The notes under the pieces are model-generated. The model had not been told where the DNA came from. It saw only the letters and a list, made by a program, of their open reading frames with translations, and made no database searches. Positions 23,400 through 35,750 of a stretch of DNA of 64,000 nucleotides are shown here, piece by piece. Position numbers and translations under genes: made by a program. This DNA is from Blumeriella jaapii (taxonomy: Eukaryota; Ascomycota; Leotiomycetes; Helotiales; Drepanopezizaceae): contig VWND01000012.1 of the NCBI GenBank assembly GCA_009599575.1, forward strand, positions 1 through 64,000, in the 5' to 3' direction. The first letter of the stretch is position 1. Every line of letters begins with the position of its first letter.

Positions 23400-23753
23400 T
23401 TATTTTTTTTTTGTTTTTTTTTTTGCTCGATTTTATTAGCAACGACGAAATTAAAATCGAACGGAAGCTTTTTCCGAATTTTTAAATTTATTAGCTTCGG
23501 AGCAATTTAAAATTATATATTTTTTTCTGTTGCATTTATAATATTCGACTTTTAGATAATTGATTATACGATGCTTTTTCTTTTGACAGCGACTGCATTT
23601 CGAAAAGTAAAAAAAATCGTTAAAAATTTTAGGATTTTAAAAGATTTTGTTAAAAGTATCGTTTTTTCGCTTTCGTTTTTCTTTTTATAACGTATTTTCG
23701 AATCGAAAACGATATGTATTTATTTTAGCTTTTAAATTTTAATCGTAAATATA

Positions 23754-23789
<36 letters not shown>

Positions 23790-24700
23790 TTTCGTCGTTT
23801 ATTATTTTTCGTTTCGTCGTTGATAATTTTATTAACATTTTCGATACGACGAGCGATTAATATTAATTTTTCGTACGAACTTATAGCTGTAATATTACTT
23901 CGTTTAATAATTTTTTTTCGAAAAATAAATCGGAATTTTGCGAAAAGCATTTTTTTTTTAATCGTATCGTTTATTATTTGCAATTGCTATTCGAGATTAT
24001 TCAAATAAGCAACGAAATCGTTAATTAATTTATGCTTTTTTTGCTTCGTTTTATCGTATAAATTCGAAGTCGCGATTTTTCGATTTTTCGCATTTATTAA
24101 AAAATTTAATATTTATTTTTAAAATCGTTTTATATAATTCGAATATTCGTAAAACGTCGTTCGTATCCGATTTACTTTTTTTTTATTTCATCGTCGAAAG
24201 CTAAAATACAAACGTTAATTTTTTTTTAATCGGTATAAAATATTACTTTTTTATTTTGGCGGAAACTTCGCTTTGCACGCCGAATAAAAAATTAAGCTTT
24301 TTTAGTATTTTTCCTTCGATATATTAAAAAGTCTTTTATTTTTAATGCTTTTCGGCTCGAATTCGCTATGTTTTTTATAAAAAATATAATATATTTAAAA
24401 AAAATGCTAAATCGTTTTTAATAAATATTATTATCGTAATGCTTCGAAAATATTTTATAATAATCGCCGGCTTAAATTATTTTCTGTTTTTTCTCAGTTA
24501 AAACGATATTAAAAAATATAAAAACCTTTTTTTCGATATTTTCGAAAGCGTTAAGTTTTTATTAAAATTATTTAACTTTTTTTTCGAAATTCGTTTCGGC
24601 GTTTTTTGGTTTTTTCGAATTTTTTAATTATTTTGTAAACTTTTTTTTCAGTTTTTTTCAGTTTTATTTTAGCTCGTATCTTTTTTATTTTTCTACGTTT
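23400..24700 (-). pseudogene. Decayed gag of Gypsy B with zinc knuckle
   Basis: A broken minus-strand frame includes a lysine-rich gag tail coded across a 33-base T run (23,756-23,788) and a zinc-knuckle relic near 23,490-23,600 in which YYKCNRKKYIILNC stands for the family's CxxC-x4-H-x4-C. A 71-codon open part with NITAISSYEKLILIARRIE lies just upstream. Confidence 0.55.
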
Positions 24701-25073
24701 ATCGTTTTTTTTTATTCGGCGCGAATTCGTTTATCAATCAAATAAAATAAAGTTTCGGTAAAAAGTTCTTCCGAATCGCTTTAAACGTGGCCTTTTTTAA
24801 TAATTTTTTAAATAAAAAAAATTAAAAAGTCGTCGCGCTTTAATAATAAAATATTTTCGACCTTTAATAAAACTGGTAACGTCAAAAAAAACGATGGTAC
24901 GAAGTTTTTTTAAGCAGCCGAAAATGCTAAATCTTTTTAAATAATTGAAAATATTTGTTCGCTGCGAATGCGAAAAGTTATAATATCGATAATAACGATA
25001 TAAATATAATAATATAATAAAAGATTGTTTTAATAATATCGAATTGCCGTTCCGATAAATAAAAAAATTAAAA

Positions 25074-25487
25074 TGTAAAAATTAAAAAGCAAAAAAACAT
25101 TAATTTAAATAATAAAGCTTAAATAAAATTAGGTTAATAGTCAGACTGATTTCTACTTTTTACATTTTTAATAAAAAGCGTATATAAATACAAAAAAAAA
25201 GGTGGAGTCTTCGAAAAAAGTATTTCCCAGAAAACCAGGCGAATTTTATTTAATATGCTTTTTCAGCCCTTATCCCGATCTTTTTTTAATCCTTTTTAAT
25301 ATAACCCTAATAATTGGTTTTTTAGCAATTATTCCTATAAAATATTTTATTTAAATATTATTTCCAGCCCTTATAATACTATCCGGCCCCTACGGCCTAT
25401 TCGCAGAAAATATTATTCGAGGGTTGGTAGAAGGCAAAGGGTCTTGACGGATCACCTGATTTATACACGTAATATTGGTTCCTGACA
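25074..25487 (-). repeat. 5' LTR of Gypsy B
   Basis: This is the partner of the LTR at 18,122-18,535. In minus orientation it begins TGTCAGGAACC and ends TTTTTACA. The outer 200 bases (right side) are nearly free of RIP changes; the inner part is strongly mutated. Confidence 0.92.
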
Positions 25488-25492
25488 TTATT

Positions 25493-27036
25493 ATTATAAA
25501 AGGTATATAAAACTTTTTTGGTTTTTGTAACTTTTACCGACGTTTTATTCGAAACTACGATATAATTGCAAAGCTTTTGGTTTATTTAATTAAAGCTAAC
25601 GTTTTTTACAATTTCACTTTTGAATATTAAAAAAGTTTCGACCTTTTTACACTAGCTTTTATTATTGCACCAGTTTTATAATATTACAGACAAAACCTTT
25701 TTTGTATATTAAAAACTAACGCTTTCGACGGCGTAATCGCTTTTATGCTTTTACAATTTTATAATAACGATTAGCTTTTAGTCGCTTATTTCAGCAAAAT
25801 TATAGCTTTCGCAAAGCTGAACTACGTCGTATACGAAAAAAAATACTCGCAATCGTAAGATTTTAAAACAATTTTCGTACTAAATTAATTAGCTTAATTT
25901 ATTAAATTAAAATAATTATTAAATATAAAGCTTTAAAATATTTTATGATTTTCAAATTTTTAAACGCTCGATAAGCACGCTAAGCCGAGCTTTTCGCCGA
26001 TTACAACTTTTTTATTACGTATAAACCAAATAAACATAATCTTTTGGCTGACGTATTAATACGTCGTACGAGCGAATTCGACCGCTAAAACTTTTTTAAA
26101 CGTATTTAGCGCCTGCAAATCCTTTTTCGAGCAAATCAGATCGATTACCGTTTTTTAATTAAAAAACTTCGATTTTCCACGGCTTTCGAAACAGCTGTTT
26201 TTATCGTTAAAATAATTAATTTTTTTTCGCATTTCGTATCGTTGATTAAATTCTTTACGCTAATCGCATAGCTAATAGCCTGATAGTTTTTCGAAAAAAA
26301 GTTATACGAAACGCTACGAAAAAAAACGACGATAATAATATTTCGTATATATTTAAACGCGATCTGCTGTTATATTACGGTCGTTTAATAATATCAAACG
26401 TCGATTATTTTCGTTTGGCTTTTGTACGAAAAATACACGACCAAATTTTTATCGTTTATTTCAGCGTTCGCAAAACTACGCAATTGCTTTCGGATTAATA
26501 TTATTAGCGAGGTATAACAGCTTTCGTAAAATAATATTATCGCAATTACTACGCTTATCGAAAGAGTTTTGTTTTAAAAAATAAGCGCCCCGGCTTTTTT
26601 CAGCTTTTTCCTGTTTTTAACCATTTTTGAAAGTACGTTATAATAAACTTTTGCAATTTTAATAAAAATAAATACGATTACGATAACGTGTTCGTAATAA
26701 TAAATCGCTTTTTTAAATAAGTTATTTCGATTTTCTGCTATAAAAATATCGACGCTCGAAGCTTCGCCAAATTGTATATATTTTACGTATATAAGTATTT
26801 TGGCTTTTTAAAAAGTATTATTAGCGATCGTGGCTTTTAGTATTAATTTACCTTCTGGTTTGAATTAAACAAAATACTCGGTACGCAATTAAAGCTTTCG
26901 ATAGCCGCTTATTTTGAAACCGACGGTCAGACCGAAATTTATAATTAATATTTGCAAAAACGCTTTCGATTTTTCGTAAATTTTTATTAAAACGATTAAA
27001 GCGAATTTTTTTTAATAATGGATTTCGTTCAAATAG
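25493..27036 (+). pseudogene. Gypsy A continued: end of reverse transcriptase, RNase H, integrase
   Basis: The frame broken at 18,121 resumes here with FFGFCNFYRRFI at about 25,530, then RNase H text (AFMLLQFYNN, LVAYFSKIIAFAKLNY) to about 25,860, then integrase with ETDGQTEIYN at about 26,920. The element is cut at 27,036, just after the text for the block that precedes AEFAYNN in other Gypsy integrases, by the insertion of C copy I. The rest of A is not in the window. Confidence 0.82.
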
Positions 27037-27305
27037 TGTAAAACGGTGATACCTTGTATTGATGGGAATTGGTAGTTTTAGCTATGGTCGAGGCATAAAC
27101 CCCTCCGAGACCCCCTGCCATTGACTACTTTTAACAAATATAAAAGCAAAGCATTCCTTTAGATAATATCATAAGCACGCAATTCAATTCATATTTTTTT
27201 TTTTTTTTTTTTTTATTTTTCTGTATTTTTTAAAGATTTTCTAGATTATTTTACTTACCGATATATGGCCGTATTATTAATTTGGTTTTCCTATTTACTT
27301 TTACA
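27037..27305 (+). repeat. 5' LTR of Gypsy C copy I
   Basis: This is one of six copies of the C-family LTR in the window. It has TG and CA ends and the 7-base inverted ends TGTAAAA/TTTTACA. Parts remain little mutated, for example around 27,050-27,120. Confidence 0.9.
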
Positions 27306-28069
27306 TTTGATAATTTACGCAAAAAATCAAAACTTCGGTGTTTCGTTTTTATATATTCGCCGATATATTTTTTAAAATTCGCAGTTAAGGTCGATTTCGA
27401 TATTTCGCCACTACGGCTTGAAAGATTTCTCATATGGTATTGTTCGTAGCTATATTATATAAAAGATTTTTAATAGCTTTTTTTATTTTACGCACAATTA
27501 TTAAATTACAAAAATGCAATATATTTTAAAAACGTTTGAAATTACGATTAAACAATTTTAAACCGTGCATAATTTAAAGTTCGAAAATCGCTTTTTTGTT
27601 TAAAAATAACAAATCGAATATTGGTTTGTACGCTTCGACCGCTGCGCTCGGCCTTTTTAAATTAGATTTTTTTTGGTTAAACGCTTGGCGAAAACTCAAC
27701 CTTCTGACCTTACGTTTTATAATTATAGCAATTATAATTTGCGGCTTTTTATTAAAAATAATAAAAAAATGGCTGTACGTATATTGGCCTGAGCCACGGA
27801 ATATCGAAACCGTGGATTATATAATAATATTATATTAATTCAATTAACTTATTAAAAAACAAGTTTTTTAATATATTATTTAAATATCTGAACGCAATTT
27901 TATTTTATTTAATTTTTTTAAAAAACACAAAAACTTTTTTAATAGCTTTTTTATTAAAAACGATTCCTTTTATATTAAAAACTTTTAATTTGCAATTCCA
28001 GAAAACATTTATTTATTTAATTTAAACCCTATCAACACTTTTACTAATATTATAAATAACGACGCTTTT

Positions 28070-29480
28070 CGTTTTTTTATGCAAGGCCGCATGCCCTTCC
28101 CTGGCTCCTTTGATACACTTTTATTTAATAGCACCAATATTACCGATTTTATCGAAAAATATAAAAAAATTTGTAAAAATTTCGGAGTTTTTAAAATTAA
28201 AATATTCTATAAACTTTTTCGTTATTATAATCCAATTATCGAAAATATTATTAAATCGATAAATAAATAAAAAGCTATTAAAGTTCGAAACTGACGTAAG
28301 CTAATTAAAGTTTTAAAATCGGAATTCCGAAACTATAATCGCTAGCAAATTCGCGATATTATCGCTTTTTTAAACAGTTTGTTATAACAATTCGCTAAGC
28401 CAAAAAATTTAAAGTTTATTATCGTATTTATACGAGAATTTCTGACGTTTTCGTTAACAAAAAGGTTTTAAGCGAAATTAAACAGAAAAAATTGTTTTTA
28501 TTTAGCCTTTCAATTAGTATTCGCAACAAAACTATTAAATATTTTAAAATTAATAAATAAAACTTTAAAACTTTCGATTAATATTCCAAATTTATAAAAT
28601 TCGTTTTTAAACAAAATTAAAGCGAACGTATTATTAAAGCTATAAATCAAAAAAAATCTTTTTTTCTTATTTATAAAAAAAACGTAAAAGCTTTAGTATA
28701 AAAACATGCCCAGCTATTAAAAGTTACCGAAATCGCTAAGAAATAATTAGTTATTATATTATTTAATCGTTTTGCAAAGCTTATTAACTTGGAAAAGCTT
28801 AACAAAAATATCGAAACTTTCGTATTAAAATTTACCGATATTAAAATTTAAAAACTTTAAAGCAAAATCGAAAGTTTTATACAATAGCAGAAAAAACTTT
28901 TTTACGTTAACTCGGATAAAAAAAACGATTAAAATAGCTTTTATAATAATTACTTTTTTTAAAATACGCGAAGCGATCAGCTTCGCCAAGCTATCGTAAA
29001 AGTAATAGCTGCTTAATAGCAATCTTTTCGTATTAACGATTAAAATCAACGAAATATTAATTATAATAACGATTATTAAAAGAAAAAAAAACCAACGCGG
29101 AAATCAAAATCGCGGTTATTAAAATAATAAAAATAATTATTAAAACAGATTTTATGGCTTTAAATATAAATTCTGTGATAACAGAAAAATTTACTGCGAA
29201 AAACCTTATATTCGCTTTAAATGCAAAATATTTAATTTTTATATAAATAATAATATTTGCTATATTAATAAATACGAAGCGATTTGCTTCGGACCGGTGA
29301 AAACAGAAATAAGTCCTTTTAACAAAGCTGAAAACCAAAGCTGGTTAAATATTATTCGCTTAAAAATAAAAAGTACGAAATGAAACGACTGTTTAAAAAA
29401 CAGAAAAAATACGAAAACGATTTTTACTAATAAAAAAAAAAATATTCCAAAAGGCGTATTAATCAAAAAGAAAACTTTTA
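28070..29480 (+). pseudogene. Decayed gag of Gypsy C copy I
   Basis: A recognisable gag start (MPFPGSFDTLLFN, NITDFIEKYKKICKNFG) opens at about 28,079 and runs 63 codons before the first stop. The same text is found in C-II and C-III. The family form is the Gypsy gag core that begins with a P-x-F-x-G motif and a helical repeat. Confidence 0.75.
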
Positions 29481-30399
29481 TTCTAAGCGTAAATAAAATT
29501 TAAATATATAAATAAAAAACAAATGCATATATTGCCAATGCAATTATTGCATCTGCAGATATTATAATTATATAATTAAGCCAGCGAATCACAAAAAAGC
29601 AAAATGCTTTTATTTTATTCGTTAAATTAATTAATGTAAAAAAAAACGTTAGAATCGAAAAAAAAAAAATTTAAAATTCGAAAAAAAACCGATTAAATTA
29701 TTAAAAAAACGCTTATAATAAAAAAAATTAACAACGATATAAAAAATATCGATATCGATATTTCGGTTTAAATCATTTAAAAAATATCAGCTTTTAAGCG
29801 CTTATTATTAATGCGAAGCGAAAAAAAATCGACAAATATATTAGCTTCGAAGCCGTCGACGAAGCTATTAAAAAAATCATAAAACAAAAAATTAAATTAA
29901 AATTCAGCGACTTATTTAGTATAAAAGAAAAATTCGACAAAATTATTAATAAACAAATTTTTATATTAAAAAAAAACGAAAAAATTAAAATTATCCGAAA
30001 AAAAAACGATCTTAAATCAAAAAAAACTAAAAAGAAATTTACAATACCGCAGTTAATTTAGCCGATAAAAAGAAATCCTCGGAAAAAATCAGCCTTTTGG
30101 CTTTCGCTATAAAAATCCAAAAATTAAAACGACGAAACTGCTTTTACACGGCTATAAAAGCATTAAAAATAAAAATAATACTTAAAAAAAAATACGACCG
30201 CCTTCGCTTTATTCGATAATAAAACCGAAATTAATTGTATAAACCAAAAAACGACCGAAGCTAATAATATCTCGATTATTATCGATAAACAAATAATTTA
30301 TACGACCGTTAATAAAAATATTATTAAATTTAATAAAATTGTACGAAATATAAAAATCGACGTTAAAAATATTATTATTTATAAAGATTTTTTAGTAAT

Positions 30400-31463
30400 A
30401 AAAAAATATTTTTACCCTATTATTTTTAAAATGCCTTAGATTCTGGAAAGTTTCGTTAATTTTAAATACATCGAAAACGGCCAAATAGAAGCTTTTTTCT
30501 AAAACTAAAACCGATTTTTTCAAAATCAAATTATTATCGCCGGCGATAAAGTTTTTTTAATCGACGTTTTATCGGGAAACGAATAGCCGGCTTTGATTTC
30601 AAAACAAACGCTAAGCTATAATAAAACCTGGAAAATACTCGGCTAAAAACATTTATATCGTTAATCGAAATAACACCGCGAATAAAATTGGCTAATATTA
30701 ATATTTTTAGCTATTAATTCGGAAATAAAAGTTTCGAAAATTTCGTTTTCGTATTAAATAAATCCGATTTATATATTTTATTTTTTTATATTAATATCAG
30801 CACTTTTTACAAGCGCAAAACTAATAAAATACAATTCGTAAATTTTAGCGAATCCGATAAAAATATTTTCGGAAAAATAAACGATTAATTTTAAAAAAAT
30901 AAAACGATAAAACCATTTTAACCAGTTATTAGCGAATTCGAAAAACTTATCACCGGCCGATTTTCCAGCCTATTATTTGGCAGCCGATTTATAAAAAAAC
31001 GATTTAATAATTTAGCAATCGAAATTTAATTTTTGTTAAAAAAAAAAAAAGTTTTGTACGAAATCTTACGCAACCGAAAAAAAGCTATAGCTTTCGATTT
31101 TACCGAAATAAGCTAATTTAATTTTAACGTTACGCTTTATATCGATATCAAAACCGTATTTTACAAAGCCTGACAAAAAAAACCTTTTTAGTTTCTAAAA
31201 CCTTTTAAAATAAAATAATCGAAATGCTAAAAAAACGAATTAAACAAAAGATTTTCGAATTTTGCCACGACTTATATAAAAACAAATAATTTATCGTTGC
31301 GAAAAAAAAAAAAGCATTTACAAACTTATTATCGCAATCGTCGAAATAAATAAAATAACGATACGAAACGCTAATATGCTACCTAACGTCGACCAATTTT
31401 CAAACGAATTCGCAAAACTAACGATCGCTTTTTTTTTTCGATTTATTTTTAAGCTACGATTAT
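30400..31463 (+). pseudogene. Decayed protease and N-terminal reverse transcriptase of Gypsy C copy I
   Basis: Shared text with C-III includes YTENGQIEAF, VFLIDVLSGNE, KTVFYKA and FIVAKKEKAF. The last is the block that in Gypsy elements precedes the RT palm. The frame is cut by C-II insertion at 31,463 and continues at 48,697. Confidence 0.7.
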
Positions 31464-31729
31464 TATAAAAGTAGGTAGGAAAACCAGACTGATACGGCCA
31501 CATATCGGTGGGTAAAATAATTTAAAGAATACCTAGAAAAAACTAAAGAAAGGAAAAAAAAAAAAAAAAAAGTATAAATTGGACTGCGTGCTTATAGTAT
31601 TATTTAAAGGAGTGCTTTGCTTTTATACCTGTTGAAGGTAATTAATAGCAAAGGGTCTCGGAAGGAATTATATTTTAATTATAGCTAAAACTACCAATTC
31701 CTATTAATATAAAATATTACCGTTTTATA
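31464..31729 (-). repeat. 3' LTR of Gypsy C copy II
   Basis: It matches the other C LTRs in minus orientation, with the terminal TGTAAAA changed to TATAAAA by RIP. The interior side carries the purine-tract remnant TATCCTGTTTTAAATA shared with the 3' end of C-III. Confidence 0.88.
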
Positions 31730-31899
31730 TCCTGTTTTAAATAATATACGTAATCGTTTTTAACTACGACCAAAGAAAAATATAATTTTAATAAATATAA
31801 TTTAATTTATTTTATATAATTTAAAAAACTAATTAATTATAAACCGAACTTTTTAGTTTTACGCTTTTTCAGTTTTCTAACCCGTTTTTAGCTTTTTTG

Positions 31900-34010
31900 C
31901 TATTAGCTTTTGCGAAAGAATAGCGTTTCGCTTATCGTTTGAATTATTTTGTTTATTCTGCTTTTTTGAAAAATGGCTCGATAAAATGTTAATCGAAGTA
32001 TCGTTTTGATTTACGAACGTTCTAATAGCTTTTTCGTTAATAATATTATTAAATATCGCCGCGACGAATGCTTTACGACTTTTTTTCGTAAATAATAAAT
32101 TTCAGCTTTTAAACGTGGTTTTACGCTTTGCAAAAAGCGTTAAAAAGTTTTGTATTAAAATCGTAAAAATAATCGATTAGTTCGTCGTAATTAAAACCGA
32201 TTAACGCTTTTGCTTCGCGTAAAACTAATAAGTCGGACTACGGTTGTTTACCGACGAATGCTTTTGAAAAAGCTCCGAAGCTTATAAAAAAAACTATTTT
32301 ACGAAATAATTCGGAAATAATCGTTTGCAATCGAAATTACCGAAAATATTATAATTACTTTCGTCGCAAAACAAATAATATCAGATTGTTTATCGAAGCG
32401 TCGTTTTCGAAATGATTTTTATACTTTTGCGCCGTATAATTGTTCGAATAAATTAGCATCGCGCCGTCGGTTTTTTAGGTTTTGAATTTAACGAAAATCT
32501 TTTGTTTAATCGAAAAGCTGATAAAAGTTATTTTATTTTTTATTTCGTAGTTTTCGGTTTCGTAATTCGATAAAATAACTAAGGCTACTGTTTTAAACGC
32601 GCTAAAATACGAAAAAGCTGGGCTTTTCTAAATGGTTTTAATTAGTTTAGCGTTGTAATATAATTGCAAATAAGCTTCGATTATTTCCGAATTATATACA
32701 AATGCAAACAAAACGTAATAATCGAAAATAGCGTCGGTAGGGTTTTCGATTTTTTTTTTTTTAAAAAATCGGCGATATCGAATTTTGTAATTATAATACG
32801 GTCGGAATCAGCGAAATTTAAAACGATCGGAACGTTAAAATATGCTACGAAACAGCAGTTTCCAAAATTCCGAATAATTAAAACAGCGAAATAAAAGCCG
32901 GAATACATTTTGAAAGCTTATTAAATAAAATTATAAAATATATTAACAAAAAAAGTTATAAGCGCTTTTTAGATTTTAATTAATCGGAAATAATATTTAT
33001 ATATAGCTATTTTTTTTTTATAAAATGCAGCAGTAATTTGTTTTTTCCGTTGTACGATTTTACGTAATTAACGAATTCGCAGCTTAATTTAAATAGATTT
33101 TAAAATATATTTTCGGTCGAAAAACTAAAAAAGTCGGCTTTTGGAAATATTTATTATTTTTATTTTTTTTTGTTTTAATCGAGCTTTATAATCGCGCTAA
33201 AAGCTTTAAGATCTGCTTTGAAATTCGCGTAGCTCAGATAAGCCTTAATACGCTTTAATAGTTTTCGCAGTTTTTCGTCGGAATATAAATTAATTATTAA
33301 AATCAATTTCGAACACGTCGTAATCCGAATTTTTAATAACAGCGAATCGATTAGCGAAGCCGATAACGTCGATTTTTTTTATAATTAAATCGTAGTACGC
33401 CGCGTAATAATATATATAAAAATAGCAGAATTTGCCGTTTTTTTTAACGTTAACGTTATTTATAAAAACGAAATTAAAAAATCGGAGTTTTTTAACGAAA
33501 AAAAATTCGAGTAAAAACGGATTATTGTTTTCAAAAATCTTTTTTATTTGTTTCGGCGTATTATATATATAGTTTTTCGAAAAAAGCTTAGTTTAATTTT
33601 TATTCGAAACAAAAAGAAAAAAGCTGACGGATTTATTTAATTTTTATATAAAAGTATCGAAGTAAAACTTTTAAATCGTAACGTCGTCGAAAGCGAAAGT
33701 TTTAAATAAAATAATTTGATTTTATGCTTTTTATATAATTTTTTTCGCGATAACTTCGATATTTCTTTTTAAGCTTTTTCGGTCGAATCGTATAATAATC
33801 AAGATTTTAAATGCTTTTATTAAAATCTAAAATATTAGCGATAATAATACGACGTTTTTAAACGCAGCAAGCGTTTTTAATATTTGCGTATTTAATTTCG
33901 AAAAATTAGATTTAAAATCGTTTGAATTTTTTCTTTTCGAAATGCCGAAGTTTTTTAAATCTGATTTTGTAAAATCGTCGCGTTTTTTATTAATTAGTTT
34001 AAAAGCTATA
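31900..34010 (-). pseudogene. Extra reading frame of Gypsy C copy II, 3' part
   Basis: A minus-strand frame matches that at about 59,370-61,520 of C-III. The clearest open part is 32,681-32,908, with IIITKFDIADF shared between the copies. I recognise no known domain. It is split from its 5' part by element D. Confidence 0.6.
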
Positions 34011-34183
34011 TGTGAGGGGATGAGACGTCAGTTCGTTGGTCACGTGGTCCGAAGGTCACGTTGTTGTTACGTGATATCGGAGCCCGCACATACTGTATCT
34101 TAGACTTCGCGGCATTTTTAATTTAGAACCCCGTAGTTAATACAATTTATCTACGAACCTTCTGCTCGTTCGCATTTTTGACA
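34011..34183 (+). repeat. 5' LTR of Gypsy D
   Basis: Starts TGTGAGGGGATGAG and ends TTTTTGACA. It contains GGTCACGTGG and TTACGTGAT. It differs from the right LTR at a small number of positions, mostly C-T or G-A. Confidence 0.93.
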
Positions 34184-34399
34184 TATTAACTACCAAATCT
34201 TTTTAATATTTTTATTTCAGTTTTCGAACTAAAAAAGCTTGCCAATTCTGTTCTGCTTTTGCGCATATAAAAAATCAACAAATTTTATCGCGATAATAAT
34301 TTTTACGATTTTTTAAAAATAATTCTTACGATACGGAATTACGAAACGACAACTTCCTTTGATATAAGACCCATATTTAAAAAACCCCGTTCTGCTTTT

Positions 34400-35750
34400 G
34401 CTTATATTCCGGAACAAAATACACTTTACGCTTTTTTCTTAACGAATTATATCGGACCATTTTAAATTGTCGGAACCCTTTAATTGTTTTATTTTAAGGC
34501 ATTTTGAATATCCCGACCAAATCGTCGCCGCCCTGATCGCTAATACGAAAGCCTGCTTTTAAAAAATTCTCGATATTTTCGTTTACGCGATAAAGCAAAA
34601 CGATGTAATAATATTATTTAAAGCTAAATTAAATAATTTCGTTTAGAAGCTAAATATTTAAACGGTATAATATTGGAAAAAAAAAGCTTTTTAAAAAAAA
34701 AAAATTTAAAACCGCGAAGCCGAGTTTGTTAATCTCCGAAAACAAGCTTTTATCAGTTAAAATACACCGAATATTTTAAACGCAAAAAAAAGAACATCTG
34801 CTTTTTCCGACCCCGATAAATTCATAGGTTTAAATAACACCGGCAACGTTACGAAGCATTTTTTTTTTTTTTAAAATATAATTCTAAAGCTTCGTTTTAA
34901 TCAGAATTAATATGCGACCGAACAAAATCGCATAAATTACTTTTTCTTTCGCTTTTCCGATACAGCTAAAAGCGTTTTACAAAAAAGTTTACGTACGGAC
35001 GGCACTTTTTTTTATTTGATTATTATAAAAATAATTTAAGTTTTTTAATAATCGTTCGGTGTTTTTAATTAATAGGCAGATGTATTTAAAAAAATTCTGT
35101 TTTTTAAGCAAAATAATTAATTTTTGTTTATTTTTCTTTTTATTTAACTGGAAGTTAAAAGTTATATTAAATTTAATAACGAAGCCGCTATCGCTATTTT
35201 GCGCGAAACTTTTTATTTTAATATAATTATCCGTTTGTCGTATATTAACTTTTCCGATTTGAAAATCGATTTTATTGGTTTTTACGCTTAAATGCGCGAA
35301 ACCGATACCGTTTTTCGATAATTAAATCTTAATTATTATAAAACCGAAGGCCGCAATACGAAAATTATTTCTTTCGCTTTTATATTTAAAACTGCTATTA
35401 CGACTATTATTTAAAGCGATTTTATAAACTTTAGCGCTATTTAAACCAAAGCAATTATATAAACCGCAGCTAATATAGCAAAAAACAAACGCCTAATCGA
35501 TAACGTCGAAAAGCTAGCTCGCCGAACCTACTTTTTTGCTAATAACTTCTGCTTATAATATGCTAGCGATAAACATCGAGCTGCTGATTATTCCGATTTC
35601 TTTTGAATTAAAAAAGTTAAAGCCGAAGCAAAAAAATCGGGAAACTAATTGTTTTTGATAATTATTATTATTAAAAACTTTTAAAAAATAAATTAAAATT
35701 ATTTGCTTTAAATAGCGTTCCGGAATTATATTTAATATTATTTTGTATTA
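34400..35750 (+). pseudogene. Decayed gag of Gypsy D
   Basis: Broken frames include EYPDQIVAALIANTKACF at about 34,505 and, later, text rich in Lys and Arg. The assignment rests on position between the LTR and protease. Confidence 0.5.

Larger units (their letters stand above)
18122..25487 (-). mobile_element. Complete chromodomain Gypsy retrotransposon B, inserted in A
   Basis: Two direct 414-bp LTRs (18,122-18,535 and 25,074-25,487) bound a 7,366-bp element, flanked by the target duplication TTATT (18,117-18,121 and 25,488-25,492). Coding traces run on the minus strand, so the right LTR is the 5' LTR. The order is gag with a zinc knuckle, reverse transcriptase, RNase H, integrase and a C-terminal chromodomain, which places it with the chromoviruses (Ty3/Gypsy). 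A polypurine tract (AAAAAAAAAGTAA, minus strand) precedes the 3' LTR. All genes are broken by RIP-type stops. Confidence 0.93.
27037..31463 (+). mobile_element. Gypsy C copy I, first part (inserted in A)
   Basis: This begins with a plus-oriented 269-bp LTR (TGTAAAACGG to TTTTACA) and continues with gag, protease and the first half of reverse transcriptase. It matches C-III (50,619-55,030) throughout. It is interrupted at 31,463 by the inverted copy C-II; TTAT before the break is repeated after C-II at 48,697. It resumes at 48,697-49,635. Confidence 0.87.

Noticed and set aside
21769..24008. Short Phe/Ile/Lys-rich frames on both strands as small membrane proteins
   Set aside because: AT-rich DNA after RIP yields such frames by chance; the region is explained by decayed RT, RNase H and gag of element B.
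27037..31729. C LTRs at 27,037 and 31,464 as long terminal inverted repeats of one DNA transposon
   Set aside because: They have TG/CA ends, flank Gypsy gag-pol, and belong to two different insertions (copy I and copy II) as shown by frame continuity and TSDs.
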